From NCBI GenBank assembly GCA_037447655.1, contig JBBHKE010002552.1, positions 218,501 to 282,500 of the forward strand: a stretch of 64,000 nucleotides of DNA. Reading direction: 5' to 3'. Below the pieces are notes generated by a model, which did no database searches, was not told the origin of the DNA, and saw only the letters and a program-made list of their open reading frames with translations. This DNA comes from Zygnema cylindricum (lineage: Eukaryota; Streptophyta; Zygnematophyceae; Zygnematales; Zygnemataceae). The position numbers and the translations under genes were made by a program. Positions 32,273 to 43,540 of the stretch are shown here, piece by piece (position 1 is the stretch's first letter; each line of letters begins with the position of its first letter).

Positions 32273-34841
32273 AGAGAGAGAGAGAGAGAGAGTTGAAGAT
32301 CTTACTGATTTTAAAGTTATGTCTGGCGTGATTTGTAGGACAAGCCTTGACGAGAATATTTCCAGGATGAGGATCTCCATGAACGTACCCGTGACAAAAA
32401 ACCATTTCTGCAAAAACCTCCAAAAGTACTTCTGCGACCTGTCCACAAAACCCAAAGTACATTCCTTTTTGTTTTTTCTTCTATCTTTTCAATCATTTTT
32501 CTCCTCTTTTTTTCTTTCCCCTTTCTCCGCTAATTTCATTTTATCTTTTTTTCTTTTTTGCTTTTTCTTTTTACCTTTTTGTTTCTTCGTCTCCATTTTT
32601 TATTTCTCCATTTTTTCCTTCTTCTTCTCTTGCCTTTTTCCTTTTTCCTTTTTCGTGTGTCGAATTTCTGATTTGACCCCTAGTGATATCCATCTTTCAA
32701 AGTGAATAAATTGATGATAAATAGACTTAAGAAAACCATCACCATCACCAATATAATCATCATAAAGCTTTTAAAAAAATATACACATTTATAGTACATT
32801 TTTTTAGTTTATATTCACAAACTGCTGGATCAGCCTTATGTTGTGTCTTATTGTTAGTTATCCGATATTGGTTCTCACTAAGTTATCCATTTTAAGCTAT
32901 TAAGTGATTTCAAAATATCAATTATAATGTTGGGTATCGGGTAAAATCATATCGCGATAATTTTGATATTCGATATATCGATTATCGATCGGTGAGAGGC
33001 TTCGATATATCGTATTGGGACCAACAAAAATTATCGCGATATATTTTGCGATATATAGTACTTTTTAAATTTAATACTATATAATTGTGTTGTGTATCGG
33101 TAAGGATTTGCAGATAACCGATATGGGCCTTTTTTCGGGTAGCCGATAATCGATATATTGGTACGATATATTGTTATCGGTGTTATCGCCGATAAATACC
33201 CGATATTTATCGGGTATTTATCGGCGATAACACCGATATCGATAACTATCGGCGATATCTGTACGGACCGTACAGATAAATGTACGGCCAGTACACTCAA
33301 CTGTACGTGCTATTGTACGTGCTATTCCCCGGACGCGCCGCAGACCCCCTTCCCCCCGATTTCGGTGAAAAATCGCCATATTTCCTTCATTATTTCTTAT
33401 TTAAGGGGGTTTTACTTGGGTACCCCTTTCAGAATGTCCTTTTGACTGTTCTTTTTTTACAAATGGCAGTTAATGGCGGCAGTCTGACAGGTTTGTTCGT
33501 CTGCTTTGTTCGTCTGGTTTTCAATGTAATTTATTTTTTTCGTTTCGGTAATATAATTTTAGAACTATAAACAATTATTTTAAATTTGTCAAAGTTCATG
33601 TGCCGCGCTATCCCTAATAAATTTCAGTTAAACAGCGTACAGAACAAATTTTTACACATGGCATACCACGCTATATAAAGTCAATAATATAATACAGCAT
33701 ATTATAAAGCACTATTGTATGCATACTAAATTTTTTTAAGTTATCGCCGATATGGAATTTGTTGGTCTCGGACCGATATACCGGGACCTCTGACCGTTAG
33801 ATAACCAATAACTATCGGTATCAGTGTTATCGGGATAATTTTTTTACCGATACACAACACTACTATATAATACATTATTTTATCGAAAACGAAAAATTGT
33901 CTGATACGCCACGTATGACGTGAATTTTGTAACGTTACTTCAAGGTAGAGGGCGCAAAATGTAACCGAAGAAAAATTAGTACTTCATATAATTAGTACAT
34001 ACAGAACTTCACAATTTCAAACGAAAAACTCACACTAATTTAGTCAAATGATGATCTGACAAGATTTGATTTTTTTTGCAGACTGTTCGTTTCAGCCAGG
34101 AATACTTACCAATCTGCAGGCAGGAAGCATTACATTGATGCTTATCCATTTTCAGCAATTAGTATTATAGAAAGGTTACACTTTTATCTTTCTCCATGGG
34201 TTCCAGTAGTACTCGCAGCAGCAGCAGTACCACTAGTATTACTAGCATTAGCAGCAGTACAGTAGTACTAGCAGCAGCAGCATTAGCACTTGTCTCTTAT
34301 TTCACAAATCACATTTTTCAAGCATAATGTGAGAGAAAACTACAGAAATAACTCTAAAAACCAGAAAATAAAATCTGGAACGTGTACGGGGACACAAACA
34401 CCTACAAAAAGTGTAAAAAAGAAGAGAAAAAGCTTCGATATATCACGATAAATATATCGGCATATCGGCCCGATATATCGGTAAAATATCGCGATATTTA
34501 GCTCCTCGATATATCGAAGCGATATATCGATTATCGGGTACCTAAAATTAGGTACATACCGAATATCGGCAAGTGGTCCTCGATACCCAACACTTATCAA
34601 TTAATTGGCTTATTGTCCACATCAATGTTGGTAAAGTCTTAAAAAGACGTATAGAAAACAAACATATATTTATATACAAATAAGTGATTGTCAAAACATC
34701 AGCTATTTGGCTTAATCAGGCCAAACATCAACATCGATGTTAGAAGAGTATTTAAAAGTTGTAAAGACAAAAATATGTACATCTATAGATATGTATCATA
34801 TCCAACATACATATAAACATATATATACAAAGAGAGAGAGA

Positions 34842-34881
<40 letters not shown>

Positions 34882-37411
34882 TGTACCTGCTTTGGTTCCA
34901 GACCCTGGGCCTTCATTCCTTCCACGTCATCGATCTGAACTAACCCAATCCAAAAAAGAACCTTAGTTAAAAAAGCGTTGAATTTCATTTAAATAAATTC
35001 AGTTAAAAAATCATTAGATCTCAGTTCAAATAAATTCAGTTAAAAAGAGCATTAAATCTTAGTTCAAATAAATTCAGTTATCAAAGAATTCAAATTCAGT
35101 TCAAATAAAACTCTAAAAGCAGAAATTATGAAACAGAATGGTTTCCATTTTCGAATAAAGACAAAAATTGATCGACAAATCTGGGAACTACCCTCATTTG
35201 TTGACACAGCTTTGGGAGCAAAACAAGAGGGAGAGGGAGAGGGAGAAGGGAAGGTGAAGAGGGAGAGGGAGAGGGAGAGGGGGAGGGGGAGGGAAAGAGA
35301 GAGAAAATAGATAATTCAGAATAAGAGAGAAGGGGAATTAAAATAGGGAATTAATAGGGAGATTAAAGAGATGACCAAAAACACACCTTACATCCATGCA
35401 TAAACTCCATTGTCAAAACTCTCCTTGTAGTCACACCCTGTAGATCACAAAAATCATTCACTCAAAAACTACGAATCACCTTTTTATTTTAATTTTACAA
35501 TAAGTTTTTACAAGAAAGTTTTTACAGAATCACCTTTTTATACTAATTTTACAATAAGATTTGACAAAAAAGTTTTTACAAGAGAGAAAATAGCACTTCA
35601 TAAGCCTTGTTTACGGGGCAACAAATTAACAGTTCAAAAGTTGCCTTCAACCCAAACACAATTTTACCAGAATAAGGATAAGCAAAAAAATATGTTTTTT
35701 CTGTTTCTATTCTTCTATTTTTATAAACATGATCCTATCCATCTTTCTGTCTTTATAAACATGTATCTATTTCTCGATGAACATATCTATTTTGCTGTTT
35801 TTTAAACATGAAGAAATCTATATTTTCCTTTTATAAACATGCTCGAATCTATTTTTCTGTTTCTATAAACATGAACATATCTGTTTTCTTGTTACTACCT
35901 CCCTATTGTTTAGAATACTCAGTTTTTCTCCAAAAAGTCAAAAATAAAGTCAACTTTTGAATGTGCATTGCACGAGAAAACCGACCTTTTTTAAGGCAAA
36001 GAAAAGAATGTGTCAAAAAAAAAAGTGTGTTTAAATATGTGTTAAAAAAGTATTAACTACACAACCCGAACTTACCCAAGCATTTACAAAAATCAAAATT
36101 TTGTTTTTTTAATGCAAATTCGAAACTAACCCAAATAGTTGCAAAAATCAAACGTAAATGACCAAAGTTTCTATCATATAGCAACGATGTTTTAAACTCT
36201 CCAATATGCGATTTTTCTGAATGCAAAAATTTCACATTCAAAAATGTAGTTGTTGAATTTAAGTTTAACGAACAAAATTTCTTACCCAAAAGTTTCTTGG
36301 AACTTGCAAAACCTTTTATTTCACAAAAAAAAAATTATGTCTAACAAATAGAATTTCTTACCCAGAAAATTTTTGGAACTTGTAAAACCTTTTTATTAAC
36401 AAAATTTTTCATTGTTCGCTCGGAATTCGCACCTTCGAGTCGAAAATCTACAATTCCATTTATAAAAATTACAAAAACAAAAAAACAAACAAATATTAAA
36501 TATTCGTATATAATGTATATATATATCAACGTGCAAAAAAATAAAAAAAAATCTTCATGCAAAAACAAAGACTACCTCAAAAACTCAAAAGGTTTACTGA
36601 ATAAACAACCTTCGTTTCTATCGTAAAGCATAATTTCAATCAGTATCCTTCTCCCTCTATCCCTCTCCCTCCATCCCTCTCCATCTATCCCTCTCCCTCT
36701 CCTTCATTATTCCTTAGTTTTTCTGTATCACAGAATTACCTAATTGTTGCGCCAAATTCTCCTCAAAATGAGGCACAACCCATTCCAATTTATAGTCTGG
36801 AAATAACTGCATGAATTCCAGAAAACAAATAAAAATTTGCCGAAAAAGAGTTAGTTAAGTTTTTAGTGAAGTTTTTAGTGAAGTTTTTAGTTCGTAAGTT
36901 TGTTGGTTGGTTAGTTATTTACACCGTGTATCATTATTAGCGTCAATGACACTATATCAGCTACCCCCTTGGACCTAAAGTAGTATCAATCAATAATTAT
37001 TTTTTTCTTATTGCTAATTCATAATCAGTTCTGAATCAGCCTCGTCATTCGGAACTAAATTAGTACCGAATTAATGACACTAATATAAGCCCCACGCTAA
37101 TGATTTCTTAACTCTAATAACAGTTTATGGTGTATTTAGGTAGATAGTTAGTTAGTTAACCAGTCAGTCACTTAATTAGTTAGTCAGTCAGTCAATTAGG
37201 CGGTGAGTCTATTTGTTGGTTAGCTACACCGCTATCCCTATTAGTGACACTAATTCGGCGCCCCTAGACCCTGGAACCTAAAATAGAGTTATGAATTAAT
37301 CTCCGGTCTTTGGTCAGGAAGTAATTTACATACCCAAGAAACGGCTTTTGACAACACAGCCATGGTTCTCAAGTCTGTCTCCACTTGCTTCTCCAAACCT
37401 GGATACTGGAT
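29291..37411 (-). CDS. ABC1/ADCK (UbiB-type) atypical kinase, partial
   Basis: Ten exons on the - strand: 37411-37334, 36806-36740, 36447-36362, 35437-35387, 34934-34887, 32438-32306, 31656-31476, 30973-30836, 29916-29804, 29362-29291; 967 nt, all phases consistent. Order: IQYPGLEKQVETDL, LFPDYKLEWVVPHFEENL, NSERTMKNF, VPKIFW, RVLTMEFMHGCK, IDDVEGMK, VFAEMVFCHGYVHGDPHPGN (catalytic HGDPHPGN loop), LLDHGLYRELDENFRKDFCRLW (the DFG-like D of LLDHG). This is the ABC1 family whose members regulate coenzyme Q or isoprenoid-lipid metabolism in mitochondria and plastids; closest in pattern to ADCK1-type proteins. The N-terminal KxGQ and Ala-rich loop exons are not in the window up to 41 kb, nor recognised beyond. 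The C-terminus after LQLLFRL is not found. A copia LTR ends 96 bp before the first recognised exon, so the upstream intron is at least tens of kb or the gene has been cut. Confidence 0.88.
30719..30820. repeat. GA-rich simple sequence past an ADCK donor
   Basis: GGGAGGGAGG then AGAGAGAGG. On the gene strand a CT tract 15 bp after the donor of exon 30973-30836. Confidence 0.9.
31051..31143. repeat. (TGAAA)n / (TGGAA)n pentanucleotide array
   Basis: Starts as TGGAA repeats and changes to TGAAA/TGACA variants. In the ADCK intron between exons 31656-31476 and 30973-30836. A CCCTCT tract (31228-31285) and GA tracts (31340-31416) follow. Confidence 0.9.
32160..32292. repeat. GA-rich simple sequence past an ADCK donor
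   Basis: AGAGAGAGA with a run of G. Begins 13 bp after the donor of exon 32438-32306 on the gene strand. Confidence 0.9.
33085..33862. mobile_element. Nested hAT-like element with 8-bp TSD CTATATAA (778 bp)
   Basis: Left TTGTGTTGTGTATCGGTAA and right TTACCGATACACAACACTA are inverted ends with one mismatch at the outer bases. Flanks 33077-33084 and 33863-33870 are both CTATATAA. It also has dense CGATA/TATCG subterminal motifs, showing it is a cousin of its host element (TGTTGTGTATCG against TGTTGGGTATCG). A 64-bp perfect palindrome lies near its left end. Confidence 0.9.
33175..33238. repeat. 64-bp perfect palindrome
   Basis: 31-bp arms (33175-33205 and 33208-33238) with a two-base TT spacer, built of TATCGG/CGATAA units. 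It would form a perfect hairpin or cruciform. Inside the nested hAT-like element. Confidence 0.95.
34205..34282. repeat. Imperfect AGC/AGT trinucleotide repeat
   Basis: AGCAGCAGCAGT and AGTACTAGC units over about 80 bp, in non-coding DNA within the outer hAT-like element. Confidence 0.85.
34833..34880. repeat. (GA)n at an ADCK donor
   Basis: AGAGAGAGA tract. On the gene strand the (CT)n run begins five bases after the GT of exon 34934-34887. Confidence 0.95.
35226..35305. repeat. GA-rich simple sequence in an ADCK intron
   Basis: GAGGGAGAGG tract, about 80 bp past the donor of exon 35437-35387. Another CCCTCTCCA tract at 36651-36706 is about 35 bp past the donor of exon 36806-36740. Confidence 0.9.
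36271..36396 (-). repeat. Partial tandem duplication of an ADCK exon end
   Basis: Two diverged copies about 79 bp apart (36271-36318 and 36343-36396). The right copy is the true 3' end of exon 36447-36362 (KVLQVPKIFW then GTAAG). The left copy, now in the intron, still reads KVLQVPRNFW followed by GTAAG, so it retains a usable donor. Confidence 0.7.
36920..37134. mobile_element. MITE, TACACCG family (215 bp)
   Basis: Left TACACCGTGTATCATTATTAG, right CTAATAACAGTTTATGGTGTA (decayed). Interior similar to 23507-23686. In the ADCK intron upstream of exon 36806-36740. Confidence 0.7.
37225..37295. mobile_element. Truncated MITE, TACACCG family
   Basis: Only a left-like end (TACACCGCTATCCCTATTAG) followed by GGCGCCCCTAG. 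No right end before the ADCK exon at 37334. Confidence 0.45.
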
Positions 37412-37507
37412 CTGTTTCAACTCCCAAATCAAAAACTTCAAGTTAAACTTTTTGAAAAATCCCAGACACTCAAAAATAGTAAAAAACATCTTTAAAAACT
37501 TCACACC

Positions 37508-37918
37508 TATTGAATGAGACGACATGGTAACAGACAGAAATACAGAAAGAACAGAGAGAATGGCAAATAAAAAATGATTGCAAATAATATTAAAACTGGA
37601 AACTTTTACAATGAAAACAAAAGATTAAAATAGTAACTAATGGTGTCACGTAGTACAAGTCTGACAGACTAATCTACAGCCTGTAGTGATCCCGAAGGGT
37701 CACTTGGCTCTTCCAAGTGTGACGAAAGGGCAAGGTGACCTTTTGTAAGAAGAAGAGAAAAGATCTAGATCTAAAAATATCTAAAGCTAAATCTAACTAA
37801 ATCTAGAACAGAGGTATAGAGAGTAAATGACGGGAATCAAAATACTAAACTAAGTTATCTAGTACAAGTCATTTAAAACTAAGTTTGTAGCAAAGGAAAA
37901 TTGGGAAGAATTCCAACA
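37508..37918 (-). mobile_element. 3' LTR of copia element C1 (minus)
   Basis: On the minus strand it starts TGTTGGAATTC right after a G-rich polypurine tract (C-run at 37919-37930 on the + strand) and ends CATTCAATA. It carries an ATG (37525) 18 nt before its end, as the other copia LTRs here do. The Lys/CAT and TGACCCTTCGGGATCAC blocks match the 47846 and 51768 LTRs. No matching 5' LTR is present. Confidence 0.8.
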
Positions 37919-40900
37919 CCCCCCCCCCTTTGCTAGAAACGGAGGCCGCCTTAGGAGCGGTGAGCCTCAAATTAAGGCCAGGGAAGAGCCTTGGTCAAAA
38001 AATCTGCCATTTGAAAAATCTGCCATTTGAAGATTAGTGGGACAGTGGTGGAAATAAGAATGCCTGCAACAATGTTGCGCGTGTAAAATGGTATTGAATG
38101 TCTATGTGCTTGTTCTGCGGTGATAAATAGGGTTATTCATTAGGGCAAGGGCCTTTTGAGAGTCAAAAAAAATAATGATGGCAGAAAAAGGACAGAATTG
38201 CATATTGAGGAGGAGGGAGCGAAGCCAGAGGGCCTACTAGGTGGCGTGAGTCGCAGAGATGTACTCAGCCTCAGTGGAGGAGAGGGCAATAGTAGGTTAA
38301 TTCTTTGATGCCCAAGATACAAGGGCACTCCCAAGGGAGAAATAGACGCCGGTGGTGCTGCAACGAGAATCCAGGTCTCCCCCCTAGTCGGCGTCGCAGT
38401 GGCCGACGAGAGCTGGAGGAGAGGAGGCGGTGAAGGTGAGCTTTAGTGACTTTGTTCCCTGAAGGTATCCTAAGACCCTTTTTGCTGCAAAGAGATGGTC
38501 AGGGCTCGGATTTGACACTAACTAATTGAGTTGGCCAATAGCGACAGCAATGTCTGGACGTGTTCTATTCATTACGTACATACGGCTACCAACTATAGAC
38601 CTGTACAGCTCATGTATATCTGTGTATTGCTCATGTATATCTTTGGGGACAGTCCCACCTGATTGTTTGAGGAGCTTAACATTTGGATCGAAAGGGGTAA
38701 AAATGAGAGTACAATCGGCCATGGAAAATCTGGCTATAACCTCTCCTATATACTTTTATATACTTTTCCTGGGACAGATAAAGGGTTTTATTGGGGCGAT
38801 CCCGACCTGTAAAGACCCCAAGGCAATATTCCACCTCTCGCAAGCCCGTCTGGAAAATTGGGTGTTAAGCATTGTTTTTATAAAAGAGAAAGAGAGGGGC
38901 CAGCAAGAAGGAGATCGTCTATATATAAGACAAGAATGACAAGTATGTCATATGTTCCCTGAATGAAGAGGCCAAAGTCTGCATTCAGTTCGGAGAAGCC
39001 TTCACGGAGGAGGATTGCCTCTAGGTGCTTATTCCAAACCGTAGGAGCTTGTTGAAGGCCATAGAGGGATTTAAAGAGACGACATACCAAATGCTCAGAA
39101 CCCGGAGAGATACCATTCCGGTTGTTGGAGGAAGATTTCCTCGCTGAGAGTCGCGTAGAGGAAGGCAGTCTGAACATCCATGTGATGGACGTGCCAGTCA
39201 TGGGCATCTACGAGGGAGAGAAGAATCCGAATGGAGGTGAACTTTGCAACCGCGGCGTAAGTTTCAATGAAGTCGACGCCCTCCTTTTGAAAAAACCCTT
39301 TAGCAACAAAGCGAGCTTTAAATTTGTTGTCGGATTTAGTCTTCACCCGGAAAACCCACTTGGAGCCGATAACTTTTCTGCCTGGAGGAAGGGAGGTAAG
39401 TCTCCAGGTGTCTTTCCAGAGAAGGGATGCAAATTCAGAGTCTGTGGCAGCCTTCCAGTCAACCGCTTGAGGACTAGCCATGGCAGCGGAGAAGGTAAGA
39501 GGAACAAAAATTGTAGAAATTGTGGCACTGTTTGCAATGCCATGGCTGAGTTTTTGCATTTGGAGGCGGTCACTTCTGCGAGGGACAGGTTCAAATGGAG
39601 GGATTTCGTATGGGGAGTTGGCTGGAGGGATGGGAGATAGAGAGTATTGGTGAGAGTTTGTACGAGTGAGAGGGGATGGTGTGGAAGGAGGAAGAAAACC
39701 TGAAAGGGATCATGTAAGAGTGGATGAAGGCAAGGAAAGCAGTTTGGGAGAGGTCAAAGGGAGGATGACTGAAAGTGGATCGGAGGAGGTAAGGGCAATG
39801 GGGGAAAAGGATGTGGAGGGAGGAGGTAGGGAAGGAGGTGAAGTAAGAATGGCATCATGAAGTTTTAGAAGGAGTGGCATTTCAATGAAAGTAAAGTCAC
39901 GGCTAAGGACGACTTGACATTCATTTGTCAACTTGATGTGATATGCCTTGGATTTGGTATTGTAGCCGACTAAAACGCCAATTTTGGCGCGGCTTTGCCA
40001 TTTTCCTGTCGGTGTCAAGTTTTTGATCCATGCATCACAGCCGAATATACGAAGGTGCAAAATATTTGGTTTGGTGGCGTGCCAAGCTTTGTACGGGGTA
40101 ACAGAGAGCACGGAAGTTGGACAGCGATTTCGAATATAATTTGTCGTGGACACAGATTCAGCCCAAAATGTGGTGGGTTGAGTAGCGTAATGCAACATGG
40201 AACGTGCCATGTTGAGGAGAGTGCGATTATAACGTTCTGAAACCCTATTCTGTTAAGGAGTATGGGGGGTTGTTGATTGGTGAGATATCCGTTAGCCGCA
40301 AGAAAAGAGGAAAATTCGTTGGAGAAGTATTCACCTCCGTTATCCGTACGGAGGGTTTTAATGGGAGTGCACAATGAATTCTCAACGAGGGCTTTATATT
40401 CTGTAAATTTCTGAAAGGTTTTAGATTTGCGGCGGAGGGGATAAAGGTAAGTGTATCGAGTGGCGTCGTCGATTAAAATGACAAAATGGAGAGCACCAGT
40501 TCGACTAGGGGTAGACCTGGGACCACATAGGTCACAATGAACCAATTGGAATAGAGTGGAGGTTTTTGAAGTAGTAGAGGGAATTTAGGGTCTGGATTAT
40601 CTTCCCTCAATGCATCCGAAACAGAAAACAAATTTTTTTCTGTGAATGGTTCGAAGCCGGTGACAAGATCAGTGTTGAGTTGATGGAGGCCAGATTGTGA
40701 AAGGTGGCTGTTTTTAAGATGCCACTCAAATAGAGTAGAGGTTGCCAGTGGAGTAGCAATGTTGGTTGATCCAAAGATGGAGAAGTGACGTAGAATATAT
40801 ATTGATCCGGTCGTGACACCAAGTTGAAAGGAAATTGACGTTGGTGTGGGAGAATAAAGCTGTGGCCCTTTGATGAAGGGCTGCACAGATAGAAAATAGT

Positions 40901-41370
40901 TGCTTTTTAAGGCCAAGTACGAGGAGGACATGAGATAGTGTGATTGATAGTTGTGGATCAAGATGACTTGGCGCGTGGATCTGGCCAAAGTGAGTCGGCG
41001 TAGGAGCAACATTGTTGCCAAGGAGGATCGACATTGGTGGACAGAGAGGAGAAATGGAAGTAAACCAATCTGATCTATAGAAGAGATGATGAGACGCACT
41101 AGAATCTACAATCCAAGAATCGACAGATTTTGGAGAATTGAGTGAAGATGTTGTTTGTAACACATATCCAAACTCAGAGTAGAGTACGGATTAGTGGGAG
41201 TGTGATTTGGTAACTCTAAATTCGGTGAATGTTGACCATAGACGTACTGAGGGTCCTGAGTGGAAGGTAACGGAAAATGATCGGCAACATGTTGCTGGCC
41301 GTATAAGGTGGATTGGACGAAGGGATTTGTCTGCGCAAAAGTGGCGTTGACTGATGGTTGAATAGTTTTG
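37919..41370 (-). pseudogene. Copia element C1 gag-pol remnant
   Basis: Minus-strand order from 41370 leftwards: gag tail, protease (WIVDSSASHH around 41080-41110), pre-integrase, integrase core (HCDLCGP, IDDATRY, LRTDNGGEYFSNEF around 40300-40545), reverse transcriptase (KWVFRVKTK, QTAFLYATL, LYIDDLLLA, about 38880-39470) and RNase H up to the polypurine tract near 37930. This domain order (integrase before RT) is Ty1/copia. Several frameshifts and stops break it. The 5' LTR and most of gag are missing; the element is cut at about 41370 against a + strand copia fragment. It lies on the same strand as, and immediately upstream of, the recognised ADCK exons. Confidence 0.85.
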
Positions 41371-41808
41371 GACTCCCGACGCTCCACTACCGGTGTGTGT
41401 TTTTCCCTTCATGGCGCCCTCATTTCTTGGTCTTCCAAGAAGCAACCAACCGTTGCTCTTTCCTCCACCGAATCCGAATATATGGCTGCCACTCATGCCA
41501 CCAAGGAGGCGATCTGGTTACGCTTTCTCCTCTCCAATCTTCAGTTTCCACAACCCTCCGCGACTGTCATCTTCAGCGACTCCCAAGGTTCCCTTGCCCT
41601 TATGGGCAATCCAGTCCACCATCGAAGGACAAAACATATCGACATTCAGTTCAACTTCACACGCGACGCCATTGCTGCAGCACTGTCAAGTTCACCTACT
41701 GTCCCACCTCCAAACAGCTGGCCGACTTTCTCACAAAGGCTCTTGCCCGACCTCAGTTCGAAATTCATCTGTCCAATTCCGGCCTTCGATTCTAACCAAG
41801 AGGGGGGG
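41371..41808 (+). pseudogene. Copia fragment C2: RNase H end and polypurine tract
   Basis: Encodes [35 protein letters not shown] and [14 protein letters not shown], nearly identical to the RNase H of C3 at 46300-46725. A one-base deletion around 41685 shifts the frame. It ends in a stop at 41793-41795 and a polypurine tract (AAGAGGGGGGG) directly before the LTR at 41809, so this LTR served both C2 and C3. The left junction with C1 lies in a shared TTGGACTC. Confidence 0.8.
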
Positions 41809-42319
41809 TGTTAAAATTATTTCTTTGTTAGAATCTTCGAACTAGCCCTACCTTTGTTAATAACGCAAACCGGTATCCAGTTTGCGTTATCTAGCTAGTT
41901 AGAGCAGTCTAGCCTATGCTTTTCACATAGCTCAGTTTTCTGTTCTTTCAGTCTCTGTTTTAGTCTCAGTTTTATGTTTTAGTTATCTATTTCTGTTTTC
42001 TACTCCTAGAGCTTCTTAGAAGCGCACACTGCAGCCACTGTAGTTTCTGACAGTTTCTGCAAGTAGATCTGATCCTTAGCTCTCACTGACACCTAAGGAT
42101 CCAATTTCTGCCTTTTCAGCAAATGAGCAAAGTGACCCTTTAGAGTCACATTAGCTCCCTAGATCTTGAAAAGTCATGCTTATGACTTTCTCTCTTCTAC
42201 TTAAACGACAACTCTGTATTGTTCACTACCAACCAAGAAATACAATTTGTCTTTCTTTGCCTGTCTTTCTGCATTACTTCTATCCCACTTTGTCTACTGC
42301 CATGTCATCAATTCCTATA
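41809..42319 (+). mobile_element. 5' LTR of copia element C3 (511 bp)
   Basis: Starts TGTTAAAATTATT and ends CCTATA just before the primer site. About 479 bp of it recurs as the 3' LTR at 46739-47217 with scattered differences. It includes the gag ATG at 42302. Confidence 0.85.
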
Positions 42320-42330
42320 GGTTATGGGCC
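42320..42330 (+). other. C3 primer-binding site, half-tRNA-Met type
   Basis: GGTTATGGGCC, complementary to the anticodon-loop region of initiator tRNA-Met (GGGCCCAUAACC), as in Drosophila copia. It follows the LTR end directly and is translated as part of GYGP in gag. Confidence 0.75.
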
Positions 42331-42533
42331 TGTTCAAACGCATTCAAACACTGTTGCAAAATTCAACGGACCTGACTTTTACGGATGGAAGTTTCAAATT
42401 GAGCACCTTTTGCGGCGGGAGAAACCTTGGTCCATCATCACCGGAAGGGAGGCCGAACCTTTGGATGCCGCCACCAAACCTGCTTGGATACTTCGCAATG
42501 AGGAGGCGCTTTCGAAATTGGTTTTGGCCCTTG

Positions 42534-42857
42534 AGCCTTCCCAGCTTGGACTCATCCGTGACGCTAGCTTTGCTCACGACGCTTGGACACTCTTGACAAA
42601 TGCCTATGAAAACCGATCTTGGTCCAACAAACTTCTTCTTTGACGTCAACTGATTTCTTCTCAGAAACTTCCCTTTGAGAGTATGCAACTCCCCTAGCCT
42701 TCCCAACTTGGACTCATCCGTGACGCTAGCTTTGCTCACGACGCTTGGACACTTCTGACAAATGCCTATGAAAACCGATCTTGGTCCAACAAACTTCTTT
42801 TTTGACGTCAACTGATTTCTTCTCAGAAACTTCCCCCTGAGAGTATGCAACGTCCCT
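42534..42857. repeat. 162-bp tandem duplication in C3 gag
   Basis: Two copies starting AGCCTTCCCA(G/A)CTTGG at 42534 and 42696, with few differences. It disrupts the gag frame. Confidence 0.85.
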
Positions 42858-43540
42858 CCGAGAGTATGCAGAACTGCATCCAAAATATCAAATCTTTGGC
42901 TGGTCGTCTGAAGAGTATCAGCTCTACCGTCACTGATGAAGATATTATTACGGCGATCTTGGGAGGACTGCCGTCCTCTTACGCCGCCTTCATTTCATCA
43001 ATCGACAATTCTGCTGTCACTATCACTATTCCATCTCTCACCACCGGTCTGGTGCATGAGGTCATGCACCAAAACAGAATCTGCCGCCGCCCCCTGGTGT
43101 CGCTTTGGCAGCCTATCATCCGTCTACCCGGCCGTCCAAGGTCTCTTCCTGTCGTTATTGCCGTGAGCTTGATCACATCATTGACAATTGTCCTGCACTA
43201 AAACGCAAGCAGGATCGTCAAGGAGGTCTTGGTCGTACAACGCAAGCAGGATCGTCAAGGAGGTCTTGGTCGTACAGGTGGGCGTGGACGCCATGGTGGC
43301 CGCGGTCTTTATCATGGCCAAGCCTCTACAGCTGAAGCGATCCAGCCAGTCATCCCCGAATATTTCGCGCAAACGAATCCTTTCGCCAACCCTCATTCCT
43401 CTGGATACGGCAATGCTCTTTTTAGCGAATATCCTCCACCGCCGCCCATCGTCCAGCTGTACAGCAATCATCTTTATGGTCCCACATCATCCTTATGGTC
43501 CCACTCCAGCTGTCGTGGGACAATTACCGGCTGTTCAATA

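Larger units (their letters stand above)
32925..34595. mobile_element. hAT-like element with 8-bp TSD ATCAATTA, carrying a nested copy
   Basis: Left end TAATGTTGGGTATCG and right end CGATACCCAACACTT are inverted repeats. The 8-bp flanks 32917-32924 and 34596-34603 are identical (ATCAATTA). Subterminal regions on both sides are packed with CGATATATCG and TATCGCGATA motifs, plausible transposase binding sites. No transposase ORF. A second element (33085-33862) is inserted inside. Sits in the ADCK intron between exons 34934-34887 and 32438-32306. Confidence 0.9.
42302..43300 (+). pseudogene. C3 gag, broken
   Basis: Starts at ATG 42302 inside the LTR (MSSIPIGYGPV, then NTVAKFNGPDFYGWKF). Copia gag features follow: LVLALEPSQLGLIRDA, AGRLKSI, IITAILGGLPSSYAAFISSIDN, and a CCHC knuckle CRYCRELDHIIDNC near 43150-43195. 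It is broken by a TGA at 42641, a 162-bp internal tandem duplication and a second duplication of about 40 bp around 43205-43275. Confidence 0.85.
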
